Shown here one piece after another: positions 25,561 through 33,750 of a stretch of 64,000 nucleotides of DNA. The position numbers were made by a program, and so were the translations under genes. The DNA is taken from positions 744,001-808,000 of the forward strand of contig NZ_CP101655.1 in the NCBI RefSeq assembly GCF_028830055.1. The letters are read 5' to 3'. This DNA is from Pseudomonas serboccidentalis. GTDB taxonomy: Bacteria; Pseudomonadota; Gammaproteobacteria; Pseudomonadales; Pseudomonadaceae. Within the stretch, counting starts at the first letter, position 1, and every line of letters starts with the position of its first letter. The notes beneath the pieces were generated by a model. The model worked only from the letters and a program-made list of their open reading frames with translations. It had not been told where the DNA came from and made no database searches.

Positions 25561-26474
25561 GCCGACTGATGATCGAAGCAAGTACACCGCTATGTTTATT
25601 GCAGGATGCCGGACGCTTCGGCGTTCGCCATTTGGGTGTGACCCAGGGCGGCGCGGCGGATGGGTGTTCGATGAGCTGGGCCAACTGGTTGCTCGGCAAT
25701 GCGCTGGATGTACCGGTGATTGAGGTCACGCTTGGCGGGTTTGCCGTAATCGCTGAAGACGATTGCTTGCTGGCGCTGGCCGGCGCGGATCTCGGTGCGC
25801 AGATCGATGGGCAGGCGCTGGCGCCGTGGCGCAGTTTCAAACTGGGCAAGGGGCAGAAATTGCAGTTCACCCAACCGTTGCTCGGGGCCCGGGCCTATCT
25901 GGCGGCCCCCGGTGGTTTTGACGCGCCGAAGGTGCTCGGCAGCAGCGCCACGGTGGTGCGCGAAGAGCTCGGTGGGCTAGATGGTATGGGGTTGCCGTTG
26001 GCCAAAGGGGCGACGCTGAGTTACCACGGTGAAGTCCTGCAGATGCGTGAAGTGCCGCTGGAGCATCGACCTGATTTCCGGCTGAATACGCCGCTGGATC
26101 TGGTGCTCGGCGCACAGATCGGCCAGTTCAGCGGGCAGAGTCTGTTTGATGTGTTCAACAGTCCATGGACACTCGACAGTCGCGCTGACCGCATGGGCAT
26201 TCGGTTATTGGGCAAGGCGCTGCAGTATCAGGGCCGGCCGATGATTTCCGAGGGGATTCCGTTGGGTGCGGTGCAGGTTCCGCCGGACGGGCAGCCGATT
26301 GTGCTGCTCAATGATCGGCAGACCATTGGCGGCTATCCGCGGTTGGGGGCGTTGACGCCGGTGGCACTGGCGCGGCTGGCGCAGTGTCTGCCGGGGGCGC
26401 AGGTGCGGTTGCGGCCGGTGGTGCAGGAAGTGGCACACCGTGAGCATGTCGAATATTTGCAGCGTTTTGGTTGA
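25557..26474 (+). CDS. pxpC: 5-oxoprolinase subunit PxpC (KipA-like, biotin-dependent carboxyltransferase family)
   Basis: A 305-residue AHS2/KipA protein. Its LCLLQDAGRFGVRHLGVTQG near residue 15 and the later SRADRMGIRLLGKAL and SEGIPLGAVQVPPDGQPIVLL blocks are diagnostic. It is usually annotated as a carboxyltransferase-like subunit, but here it belongs to 5-oxoprolinase by its operon. It is the last gene of the MFS-pxpABC unit; a degenerate palindromic repeat begins 4 nt after the stop. Confidence 0.92.
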   Translation: MSRLMIEASTPLCLLQDAGRFGVRHLGVTQGGAADGCSMSWANWLLGNALDVPVIEVTLGGFAVIAEDDCLLALAGADLGAQIDGQALAPWRSFKLGKGQKLQFTQPLLGARAYLAAPGGFDAPKVLGSSATVVREELGGLDGMGLPLAKGATLSYHGEVLQMREVPLEHRPDFRLNTPLDLVLGAQIGQFSGQSLFDVFNSPWTLDSRADRMGIRLLGKALQYQGRPMISEGIPLGAVQVPPDGQPIVLLNDRQTIGGYPRLGALTPVALARLAQCLPGAQVRLRPVVQEVAHREHVEYLQRFG

Positions 26475-26478
26475 AGAT

Positions 26479-26558
26479 CAAAAGATCACAGCCTGCGGCA
26501 GCTCCTGCAGAAAGTTTCGCGTTTCCCTGTAGGCGCTGCGGCACGCTGCGATCTTTTG
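26479..26558. repeat. Palindromic repeat family A, degenerate copy
   Basis: CAAAAGATCACAGCCTGCGG opens the left arm. The right arm has GTAGGCGCTGCGGCACGCTG, with several changes that break pairing. It lies between the convergent pxpC and VWA genes and looks like an ageing copy. Confidence 0.85.
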
Positions 26559-26561
26559 CTT

Positions 26562-27740
26562 TTATTTGGACAGAAACCGCATCCCTTCTTCCAATCCACG
26601 AAGGGTCAGCGGATACATCTGATCCTCGATCAAATCGCGCACGATATTGGTCGATGAGGTGTAGCCCCACGTGTCCTTCGGATACGGATTGATCCAGATG
26701 AGCTTCTTGTACTTCTCCATGAAACGCTGCATCCACACGTAACCCGGCTCTTCGTTCCAGTGCTCGACGCTGCCGCCAGCCTGGGTGATTTCGTAGGGTG
26801 CCATGGCGGCGTCGCCGATGAAGATCACTTTGTAGTCGGCGCCGTACTTGTGCAGCAGGTCCTGGGTTGAGGTGCGCTCGGAGGTGCGGCGCATGTTGTT
26901 CTTCCACACCGATTCATAAATGAAGTTGTGGAAGTAGAAATACTCCAGATGCTTGAACTCGGTCTTGCAGGCCGAGAACAGCTCCTCGCAGATCTTCACG
27001 TGCGCATCCATCGAACCGCCGATGTCGAACAGCAGCAACAGCTTGACCGTGTTACGCCGCTCTGGGCGCATCTGGATGTTCAGCAGGCCGGCGTCCTTGG
27101 CGGTGTGGTCGATGGTGCCGTCGATGTCCAGCTCTTCCGCTGCACCCTGACGAGCGAATTTGCGCAAGCGGCGCAGGGCGACCTTGATGTTGCGCGTGCC
27201 CAGCTCCACCGAGTCGTCGAGGTTCTTGTACTCGCGTTGATCCCAGACTTTCACCGCTTTGCCCTGACGCTTGCCGGCATCGCCAACCCGGATGCCTTCC
27301 GGGTTGAACCCGCCGGAGCCGAACGGGCTGGTGCCGCCGGTGCCGATCCATTTGTTACCGCCGGCGTGGCGTTCCTTCTGTTCTTCCAGACGCTTCTTGA
27401 ACTCCTCGATCAGCTTGTCGAGGCCACCGAGCGACTGGATCTGCGCGCGTTCCTCGTCAGTCAGCGAGCGCTCGAATTCCTTGCGCAACCAGTCTTCGGG
27501 AATCAGCGCCTGCAGGTGATCGTCGAGTTTTTCCAGGCCATTGAAGTAGGCGCTGAATGCACGGTCGAACTTGTCGAAATGCCGTTCGTCCTTCACCAGA
27601 ATTGCCCGCGACAAGTAGTAGAACTCGTCCATGTCGGCGAAGGTCACGCGCTGTTTCAGCGCGTTGATCAGGTCGAGCAGCTCGCGCACCGACACCGGCA
27701 CCTTGGCTGCACGCATTTCATTGAACAGGTTGAGCAGCAT
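26562..27740 (-). CDS. VWA (CoxE-like) domain protein
   Basis: A 392-residue protein. An N-terminal helical part (residues ~1-210) is followed by a von Willebrand A-type domain with a metal site. The MIDAS motif reads DIGGSM instead of the usual DxSxS, and IFIGDAAM carries the later acidic residue. Such proteins pair with MoxR AAA+ ATPases to insert cofactors or remodel a client complex. It follows moxR with a 12-nt gap, so the two form an operon; no client gene is adjacent. Confidence 0.85.
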   Translation of the reverse strand: MLLNLFNEMRAAKVPVSVRELLDLINALKQRVTFADMDEFYYLSRAILVKDERHFDKFDRAFSAYFNGLEKLDDHLQALIPEDWLRKEFERSLTDEERAQIQSLGGLDKLIEEFKKRLEEQKERHAGGNKWIGTGGTSPFGSGGFNPEGIRVGDAGKRQGKAVKVWDQREYKNLDDSVELGTRNIKVALRRLRKFARQGAAEELDIDGTIDHTAKDAGLLNIQMRPERRNTVKLLLLFDIGGSMDAHVKICEELFSACKTEFKHLEYFYFHNFIYESVWKNNMRRTSERTSTQDLLHKYGADYKVIFIGDAAMAPYEITQAGGSVEHWNEEPGYVWMQRFMEKYKKLIWINPYPKDTWGYTSSTNIVRDLIEDQMYPLTLRGLEEGMRFLSK

Positions 27741-27752
27741 GGCATCAGCCTC

Positions 27753-28598
27753 TTAGCGAGAGCCGCGACGGCTCATGAACGCCAGACGCTCAAGCAACTG
27801 AACGTCCTGCTCGTTCTTCACCAGGGCACCGGCCAGCGGCGGAATGGCTTTGGTCGGATCGCGCTCGCGCAGCACCGCTTCGCCGATGTTGTCGGCCATC
27901 AGCAGCTTCAGCCAGTCCACCAGTTCCGAGGTCGACGGCTTCTTCTTCAGGCCCGGCACCTTGCGCACATCGAAGAACACGTCCAGCGCCTCGCTGACCA
28001 GATCCTTCTTGATGTCCGGGTAGTGCACGTCGACGATTTTCTGCAGGGTGGTGCGGTCCGGGAAGGCGATGTAGTGGAAGAAGCAACGGCGCAGGAAGGC
28101 GTCCGGCAGCTCTTTCTCGTTGTTCGAGGTAATGATGATGATCGGGCGCTTCTTGGCCTTGATGGTCTCGTCGATCTCGTAAACGTAGAACTCCATCTTG
28201 TCGAGTTCTTGCAGCAGGTCATTCGGGAATTCGATGTCGGCCTTGTCGATCTCGTCGATCAGCAGAATGACGCGCTCTTCTGACTCGAACGCCTCCCAGA
28301 GCTTGCCCTTCTTCAGGTAGTTGCGCACATCGTGGACTTTTTCGTTGCCCAGCTGCGAGTCGCGCAGACGGCTGACCGCGTCGTACTCGTACAGGCCCTG
28401 ATGGGCCTTGGTGGTGGACTTGATGTGCCAGGTGATCAACTTGGCGCCGAACGATTCGGCCAGTTGCTCGGCGAGCATGGTCTTGCCGGTGCCCGGTTCG
28501 CCCTTGACCAGCAGCGGCCGCTCCAGGGTGATGGCGGCGTTGACCGCCAGCTTCAGGTCATCGGTGGCGACGTAGGCCTGGGTGCCTTCGAACTTCAT
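27753..28598 (-). CDS. MoxR-family AAA+ ATPase
   Basis: A 281-residue AAA+ chaperone. Walker A is GEPGTGKTM (residues ~37-45), Walker B is VILLIDEIDKAD, sensor 1 is IIITSNNEKELPDAFLRRC, and a C-terminal lid follows. MoxR proteins use ATP to mature or activate partners, usually through the adjacent VWA protein, as here. The start is ATG 28598, with a gene-free 201-bp region upstream that probably holds its promoter. Confidence 0.92.
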   Translation of the reverse strand: MKFEGTQAYVATDDLKLAVNAAITLERPLLVKGEPGTGKTMLAEQLAESFGAKLITWHIKSTTKAHQGLYEYDAVSRLRDSQLGNEKVHDVRNYLKKGKLWEAFESEERVILLIDEIDKADIEFPNDLLQELDKMEFYVYEIDETIKAKKRPIIIITSNNEKELPDAFLRRCFFHYIAFPDRTTLQKIVDVHYPDIKKDLVSEALDVFFDVRKVPGLKKKPSTSELVDWLKLLMADNIGEAVLRERDPTKAIPPLAGALVKNEQDVQLLERLAFMSRRGSR

Positions 28599-28769
28599 CT
28601 GCTAATCCTCGAACGGTAACGCCGACCTGCACGGGCAGGGCGGGGGCGAAAAAACGGATGCCCCGACTATAACGCGCAGCCCGGTCGACTGTGAACGCAG
28701 ACGGCTTATTCAGTCTCTGAATGGGGCGTCACATGTTGACTCGGTTTCGGCCCAGGGCCAGCATTCAGG

Positions 28770-28788
28770 TATCGCCGATTTGGCGATA
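28770..28788 (+). promoter_or_regulatory. Palindromic operator candidate before the DUF4160 gene
   Basis: TATCGCC-GATTT-GGCGATA is a perfect 7-bp inverted repeat ending 11 nt before the DUF4160 start. Its place suits self-repression by an HTH protein of the same module; the neighbouring HTH gene is broken, so the site may now be unused. Confidence 0.5.
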
Positions 28789-28799
28789 GCCTTTCGGGC

Positions 28800-29030
28800 A
28801 TGACGACTAAATACCGATTTCGCGACAAATACCGCATTCAGTTGCGTGAGAAGGATCATCCTCCGCCCCATGTTCACCCGACCGGTGGTGGTGTGGACGT
28901 GATGCTGAGCCTGGAAACCATCGAGGTCATGATGGGCAAGGCTCGGCCGCTGATTATCAAGGAAGCGCAGGCCTCGGTTGCGGCTCATCAGGTGCAACTG
29001 CTGGAGGACTGGAAACGATGTTGCCCATGA
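28800..29030 (+). CDS. DUF4160 domain-containing small protein
   Basis: A 76-residue protein matching DUF4160 (YRFRDKYRIQLREKDHPPPHVHP at 5-27, with the family's HxPPHVH-like motif, then a helical C terminus). DUF4160 genes are often followed by a DUF2442 gene, and the pair has been regarded as toxin-antitoxin-like. The next gene overlaps its end by 13 nt but is broken. The start is ATG 28800, with a weak upstream ribosome site. Confidence 0.75.
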   Translation: MTTKYRFRDKYRIQLREKDHPPPHVHPTGGGVDVMLSLETIEVMMGKARPLIIKEAQASVAAHQVQLLEDWKRCCP

Positions 29031-29289
29031 AAAGGCCTCGTCTGTCGGCTGTGCAGGCACTGTCAGATTTTCGATTGAAACTGACTTTTATTGACGTACC
29101 GGACTCTCTCTGAATCAGGCAGCCGAGGCGCTGGGTATCAGTGCCCGCAGCATCAGCCGCTACAGTAGCGGGCGGGAGGCGGTGCCAAGGTCATTGGCCT
29201 TGGCTTGTCTTGGTTGGGATTCATTGCAGCAAAGATCCACGCTGGCAACTGAAGAGTCTGGTCGATATATCGTCAATCGTAAGTCTTAG
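29018..29289 (+). pseudogene. Remnant of a DUF2442-HTH protein gene with an internal deletion
   Basis: The first 31 codons (MLPMKRPRLSAVQALSDFRL...) match the start of DUF2442-type proteins but end at TGA 29111-29113. From 29101 another frame reads GLSLNQAAEALGISARSISR, then YSSGREAVPRSLALACLGW to a stop at 29287-29289. That is the HTH end of DUF2442-HTH proteins. The central part (I estimate ~80 codons) is missing and the junction near 29100 shifts the frame. The last 4 nt overlap the stop of the convergent DUF748 gene. Confidence 0.75.
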
Positions 29290-30362
29290 CCCGCATCCGG
29301 CTTCGGTCGCTCATACCGCGCATTGAAGGCCTGGATGAAGCCATTGCGCAAAATCTGCAAAAACGCTTCGAACGCGCTGATATTTTGCTGATGCACGCTG
29401 CCGCTGAGCTCGACCCGGGTGGCGAACTGGTTTTTGGCCTGGTTCTTCAGCACGGTTTCCGTGCCGCCCACCAGTGCCTCCCAGACCGAGCGGAAGATGC
29501 TCTTGTTCTTGTTTTCCACGTCCTGCTGCCAGTTGAACACTTCGACGTCGCGCAGCAGTGGCTTGATGTAACCACTGACCTGGGCTTTTTTCGCCTGGGC
29601 TTCGATCACGACATCACCGTGGCCGGCGTTGAAGTCGAACTTGCCGTAGGCCGAGGCGAAGTCGTTCATGCTCTTGAGTTCGATGTCACGGGCGCGCAGG
29701 CGGAACTGGAAATCTTCGAAATTGCTCAGCGGATCAAAGGTCGCGCTGGTTTCCAGGGGCGCATGCCCCAGCAGCAGGGCCTTGCCTTCGAAGCGGGCAT
29801 CGCGTTTGCCCTGTTTGTCGACCACGTTGGTCAGGTTGTAGATGCTGGCCTCGACCTGGGTGGCATTCATATTCACCGGTGGATGGGAGCTGAAGTTGCG
29901 GAAGCTGATCTTGCCGTCGTGAATCTGTACCTCGTCGAGGGTGATCGGCAGCAGTTTACTGAGCTGCGCGCGCCAGTCGGTGCCTTTACCGGTCTGGGAG
30001 TTCTGCTTGTTGGCCCCGCCATCGACGAAGTTGACCTCGGGATTGAGGAACTGCACCTGCGCCACCACCGCATGGTCGTACCACAGCGAGTGCCAACTGA
30101 CCGACAGATCGATCAGCGGTGCGTTGACGAACGGCACCGGTACCTTGCCATCGACCTTTACGATTTTCAGTCCGTTGATTTTGTAAGCGCCGCGCCACAG
30201 GGCCAGATCGACGTCGGTGATCTGGCCCCGGTAATCGCCCATGTCCGCCAGTTTGTTGTTCAGGTAGTCGCGCACCATGTAGGGCAGGGCAATGTGCAGC
30301 GCGATCAGCAACACAACGACGACGGCGAAAATCCCGAGTGGCCAACTGTAGCGACGCTTCAT
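29286..30362 (-). CDS. DUF748 domain-containing envelope protein (AsmA-like)
   Basis: A 358-residue protein with an N-terminal membrane anchor (WPLGIFAVVVVLLIALHIAL, residues 6-25) and a long periplasmic part with the repetitive beta structure of AsmA/DUF748 proteins (for example DYLNNKLADMGDYRGQITDV). Such proteins are linked to outer membrane lipid or protein homeostasis; the exact role is unknown. ATG 30362 (MKRRYSWPLG) fits the anchor; the frame is open further upstream but without a plausible start. Confidence 0.82.
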   Translation of the reverse strand: MKRRYSWPLGIFAVVVVLLIALHIALPYMVRDYLNNKLADMGDYRGQITDVDLALWRGAYKINGLKIVKVDGKVPVPFVNAPLIDLSVSWHSLWYDHAVVAQVQFLNPEVNFVDGGANKQNSQTGKGTDWRAQLSKLLPITLDEVQIHDGKISFRNFSSHPPVNMNATQVEASIYNLTNVVDKQGKRDARFEGKALLLGHAPLETSATFDPLSNFEDFQFRLRARDIELKSMNDFASAYGKFDFNAGHGDVVIEAQAKKAQVSGYIKPLLRDVEVFNWQQDVENKNKSIFRSVWEALVGGTETVLKNQAKNQFATRVELSGSVHQQNISAFEAFLQILRNGFIQAFNARYERPKPDAG

Positions 30363-30489
30363 GACGGCAATTCCTTGACGATGTAAGCGATTGACTGTTG
30401 TGTAACGCAGACGTTCGACCTGACTGGACTGCGCCAGGCAACAGGCATACCTTGAAAGGCTGAATTCAACGCTGCATAAGGACCCAGCC

Positions 30490-31464
30490 ATGAGCCGCAT
30501 TTTCGCTGACAACGCCCATTCCATCGGCAATACGCCACTGGTGCAGATCAACCGCATCGCGCCGCGTGGCGTGACCATTCTGGCCAAGATCGAGGGGCGT
30601 AACCCCGGTTATTCGGTCAAGTGCCGGATCGGCGCGAACATGATCTGGGATGCCGAAAGCAGCGGCAAACTCAAACCGGGCATGACCATCGTCGAGCCGA
30701 CCTCCGGCAATACCGGCATTGGCCTGGCTTTTGTCGCGGCGGCACGCGGTTACAAGTTGATGCTGACCATGCCGGCCTCGATGAGTATCGAGCGCCGCAA
30801 GGTGCTCAAGGCGTTGGGTGCAGAGTTGGTCCTGACCGAACCGGCCAAGGGCATGAAAGGCGCGATCGAGAAGGCCGCTGAGATTGTTGCCAGCGATGCC
30901 GACAAGTACTTCATGCCGTCGCAGTTCGACAATCCGGCGAACCCGGCGATTCACGAGAAAACCACCGGTCCGGAAATCTGGAACGACACCGATGGTGCCG
31001 TGGATGTACTGGTGGCTGGCGTCGGCACCGGCGGAACCATCACCGGCGTTTCGCGGTATATCAAGAATACCCAGGGCAAACCGATCCTGTCGGTGGCGGT
31101 GGAACCGGTGTCCTCGCCGGTGATCAGCCAGGCGCTGGCGGGCGAAGAGATCAAGCCGAGCCCCCACAAGATTCAGGGAATTGGTGCCGGTTTCGTGCCG
31201 AAGAACCTCGACTTGTCGATCGTCGACCGGGTGGAACAGGTCACCGACGACGAATCCAAGGCCATGGCGCTGCGATTGATGCAGGAAGAAGGGATCTTGT
31301 GCGGTATCTCTTGCGGCGCGGCCATGGCGGTTGCGGTGCGACTGGCAGAGACCCCGGAGATGCAGGGCAAGACCATCGTGGTGATCCTGCCGGACTCCGG
31401 CGAGCGCTATCTGTCGAGCATGTTGTTCAGCGATCTGTTTACCGAACAGGAGAATCAGCAGTAA
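30490..31464 (+). CDS. cysK: Cysteine synthase A (O-acetylserine sulfhydrylase)
   Basis: A 324-residue PLP enzyme making cysteine from O-acetylserine and sulfide. The PLP lysine is in [11 protein letters not shown] (Lys44 region). The substrate loop is [11 protein letters not shown], the phosphate-binding loop is [13 protein letters not shown], and the C-terminal [11 protein letters not shown] is present. I prefer CysK over CysM on overall resemblance to Pseudomonas CysK; the two cannot be separated fully by eye. It is monocistronic, with GCATAAGGA before the ATG. Confidence 0.9.
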   Translation: MSRIFADNAHSIGNTPLVQINRIAPRGVTILAKIEGRNPGYSVKCRIGANMIWDAESSGKLKPGMTIVEPTSGNTGIGLAFVAAARGYKLMLTMPASMSIERRKVLKALGAELVLTEPAKGMKGAIEKAAEIVASDADKYFMPSQFDNPANPAIHEKTTGPEIWNDTDGAVDVLVAGVGTGGTITGVSRYIKNTQGKPILSVAVEPVSSPVISQALAGEEIKPSPHKIQGIGAGFVPKNLDLSIVDRVEQVTDDESKAMALRLMQEEGILCGISCGAAMAVAVRLAETPEMQGKTIVVILPDSGERYLSSMLFSDLFTEQENQQ

Positions 31465-31648
31465 GCGAATTGATTCAGATCAGCCGGGGTTCAGGATCGT
31501 TATGCTAATAAATGCTTTGTTGCGCAATTCTTAACACTGAATCTTGGGTTGTGCGGGTTTTTCCCGAGGCCGGTAGTGTTTATCATGGCCGGCTGCCATG
31601 CCGGGTAAAGGGCATTGCGCAGCGTTGTCTTTATTCAAGGAGTCGTTG

Positions 31649-32587
31649 ATGACCTTTTCGTTAGCCGCCAAGGTGTTGGTGTTGCTGCTGTTTGTGGGCA
31701 GCATCCTCTATGTGCATTTGCGCGGCAAGGCGCGTTTGCCGGTCCTGCGTCAGTTCGTCAACCACTCGGCGCTGTTCGCTCCTTACAATGCTCTGATGTA
31801 CCTGTTCTCCGGCGTGCCATCCAAGCCGTATCTGGATCGCAGCAAGTTTCCGGAGCTGGATGTGCTGCGCGACAACTGGGAAACCATTCGCGACGAGGCC
31901 ATGCACCTGTTCGACGAGGGCTACATCCGCGCCGCCGAGAAGAACAATGACGCCGGTTTCGGCTCGTTCTTCAAGAAGGGCTGGAAGCGTTTCTACCTCA
32001 AGTGGTACGACAAACCGCTGCCGTCGGCCGAAACCCTGTGCCCGAAAACCGTGGCGCTGGTCAGTGCGATTCCCAACGTCAAAGGCGCAATGTTTGCGCT
32101 GTTGCCGGGTGGCAGCCATCTGAATCCGCACCGCGATCCGTTTGCCGGCTCCCTGCGTTATCACCTGGGTCTGTCGACGCCGAACTCCGACGATTGCCGG
32201 ATCTTCGTGGACGGTCAGGTCTACGCCTGGCGCGACGGTGAAGACGTGATGTTCGACGAGACCTACGTGCACTGGGTCAAGAACGAAACCGAACAGACCC
32301 GCGTCATCCTGTTCTGCGACGTCGAACGTCCGCTGAGCAACCGCCTGATGACCCGCATCAACCGCGCCATCAGTGCCTGGCTGGGCCGTGCCACCGCGCC
32401 GCAGAACCTTGACGACGAACGTGTCGGCGGGATCAACCAGGCCTATGCCTGGAGCAAGCACTTCAGCGACAAATTCAGTGGCGTGGTCAAACAGTGGAAG
32501 CGTCGCAATCCCAAGGCCTACCGCATCATGCGCCCGGTTTTGGCGGTGGTGGTGCTGACATTGCTGGGGTATTGGCTGTTTGGTTGA
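31649..32587 (+). CDS. lpxO: Aspartyl/asparaginyl beta-hydroxylase family protein, LpxO-type lipid A hydroxylase
   Basis: A 312-residue membrane-anchored Fe(II)/2-oxoglutarate oxygenase. An N-terminal helix (AAKVLVLLLFVGSILYVHL) and a C-terminal helix (VLAVVVLTLLGYWLFG) flank the catalytic domain. Its metal ligands appear in GSHLNPHRDPFAGSLRYH and in DETYVHWVKN. LpxO hydroxylates the secondary acyl chain of lipid A at the inner membrane. ATG 31649 has AAGGAG 6 nt upstream. The 184-bp gap after cysK should hold its promoter. A strong terminator follows at 32605. Confidence 0.88.
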   Translation: MTFSLAAKVLVLLLFVGSILYVHLRGKARLPVLRQFVNHSALFAPYNALMYLFSGVPSKPYLDRSKFPELDVLRDNWETIRDEAMHLFDEGYIRAAEKNNDAGFGSFFKKGWKRFYLKWYDKPLPSAETLCPKTVALVSAIPNVKGAMFALLPGGSHLNPHRDPFAGSLRYHLGLSTPNSDDCRIFVDGQVYAWRDGEDVMFDETYVHWVKNETEQTRVILFCDVERPLSNRLMTRINRAISAWLGRATAPQNLDDERVGGINQAYAWSKHFSDKFSGVVKQWKRRNPKAYRIMRPVLAVVVLTLLGYWLFG

Positions 32588-32604
32588 GGCTGGATGTTGT
32601 AATG

Positions 32605-32635
32605 AAAAAACCGCTCCTTGTGAGCGGTTTTTTTT
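32605..32635. terminator. Bidirectional intrinsic terminator between lpxO and the small accessory genes
   Basis: AAAAAACCGCTC and GAGCGGTTTTTT pair over a short loop (CTTGT). Both ends have A/T-runs, so it can end lpxO transcripts (plus) and the 32650-33395 genes (minus). Confidence 0.92.
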
Positions 32636-32649
32636 GTCTGTAGATAAGT

Positions 32650-32853
32650 CTACAGTCGGCCAGCGGCGAGTACGTTTGGCTCTTCGGTTTCAGTGCCCGT
32701 TATAAGTAACTGCAGCAGACGCCTCTGACTCGCGGTGAGCGTTACCTCGCCGGATTTTCTCCCGCGAGAAAGTATGTCTTTTCTGGAGGAAGGCTTCTTT
32801 GTTGATTTGCTCATTTTTCCACCAGTGTTGATCGTTAATTGAACAGTTTTCAC
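32650..32853 (-). CDS. Small basic protein of unknown function
   Basis: A 67-residue (or 54 from the internal ATG at 32814, MSKSTKKPSSRKD) strongly basic protein. The N-terminal half is rich in Lys, Arg and Ser; a helix-forming segment SQRRLLQLLITGTETEEP lies near the end. I do not recognise a family. The first ATG overlaps the stop of the GNAT-like gene by 4 nt (coupling), while GGTGG before the internal ATG argues for the shorter form. Both genes are less GC-rich than their neighbours. Confidence 0.55.
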   Translation of the reverse strand: MKTVQLTINTGGKMSKSTKKPSSRKDILSRGRKSGEVTLTASQRRLLQLLITGTETEEPNVLAAGRL

Positions 32854-33395
32854 GATACTAGGTTCTCCAAGGTTTTGACAAGGCGGCCCCCAGCGTCGAA
32901 GCCGAAACCAAGCTCTTGATAGTGGGAAATTGCGCCCCTTAAAGGTTCTTGAATCTCGAGAACCTTGCTGCCAATGAGCTGGGCGTATTGTTCAATCACA
33001 ATCATCGCCAGTGCCCCGATACGTTTTTTTAACGGATGGGGTTCGTAGGGACGTCCCTCCAAACGCACAACTCGTATTCTGTTTTTGCTGGCATTTGGAT
33101 TTGCGAAACACAGCCCGCAAAGTTCTTCTTCAAACCAGATAGCGATGTCCAGAGATGAGGGCTCCCGACCCTTCCACTCAATGACCTCGTTCCAGCAAAA
33201 GTGCTGGTCTCTCCAGAGAGTAGATGCTTGCAGTGCTTGCTGGTCGATAGGTTCGAAACGAACTTTCGATAAATCGATGGCAGCAGGACCATAGCGTTCC
33301 AGTTGAAGCTGAAGTTGGTGGGTGACGATAGCCGCCCGCTTCCTCGCCTCTGACCGATACAACTGATACCGCAAATTCGTCCGTTCCCTTGGCAT
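32850..33395 (-). CDS. GNAT-like protein, probable N-acetyltransferase
   Basis: A 181-residue protein. The C-terminal half follows the GNAT pattern: strand LDIAIWFEEELCGLCF, then RVVRLEGRPYEPHPLKKR leading into a long helix (IGALAMIVIEQYAQLIGSKV) and the closing ISHYQELGF, which matches motifs A and B of acetyl-CoA enzymes. The N-terminal ~60 residues are helical and basic (RSEARKRAAIVTHQL). The substrate is unknown. It is followed, with a 4-nt overlap, by a small basic protein; this could be an acetyltransferase with its target or partner (inference). Its lower GC suggests acquisition. Confidence 0.6.
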   Translation of the reverse strand: MPRERTNLRYQLYRSEARKRAAIVTHQLQLQLERYGPAAIDLSKVRFEPIDQQALQASTLWRDQHFCWNEVIEWKGREPSSLDIAIWFEEELCGLCFANPNASKNRIRVVRLEGRPYEPHPLKKRIGALAMIVIEQYAQLIGSKVLEIQEPLRGAISHYQELGFGFDAGGRLVKTLENLVS

Positions 33396-33499
33396 GTGAT
33401 CTCGAGCATTCCCTGTCTCCCCATCAATGGGCCTATCCGTTGCTCGTCAGCCTATGCGCCAGCCATCGACCTGTCCCTGCTGGCTCTTTGTCCAAATCA

Positions 33500-33529
33500 T
33501 TGCAATCCATGTCCCGCGCTGGTTATAGT
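33500..33529 (+). promoter_or_regulatory. Sigma70-like promoter
   Basis: TTGCAA (33500-33505), an 18-nt spacer and TATAGT (33524-33529) form a near-consensus promoter. Transcription would start about 33536, almost on the GTG at 33538, so a leaderless message is possible. Confidence 0.5.
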
Positions 33530-33537
33530 CGGCGCTC

Positions 33538-33750
33538 GTGAATCAGGCGATTCACTTCCAAGTCCCTCAAAAAAGATCAGCCCCAATGCCTGCATCCCTC
33601 ATCAACGCGGTAGTCGATTCAGCGGTCAACGCTGGCGTCGTGCCGTGCGGGAATCAGCAGCCTGGGCAGATCAGTCATTACCCTCCACCTGTCAGTAGCA
33701 CGCCAGTGTGCGCAGTCGTATCACCGCCGGGCGTTGGCGTTTCGGGCTGA
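33538..33750 (+). CDS. Possible small ORF of unknown function
   Basis: A 70-codon ORF from GTG 33538 (or 54 codons from ATG 33586, MPASLINAVVDS). The C-terminal part is rich in Pro, Val and Ser (YPPPVSSTPVCAVVSPPGV) with two cysteines. No ribosome site precedes either start, but a good promoter lies just upstream, so it could be leaderless or not translated at all. Family not recognised. Confidence 0.35.
   Translation: MNQAIHFQVPQKRSAPMPASLINAVVDSAVNAGVVPCGNQQPGQISHYPPPVSSTPVCAVVSPPGVGVSG

Noticed and set aside
26928..28283. A 451-codon plus-strand frame opposite the VWA and MoxR genes
   Set aside because: Composition is of antisense type, and the minus-strand genes have clear Walker and MIDAS motifs.
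30490..31464. Assignment as CysM rather than CysK
   Set aside because: Length (324) and overall sequence fit Pseudomonas CysK better; still not decided by a search.
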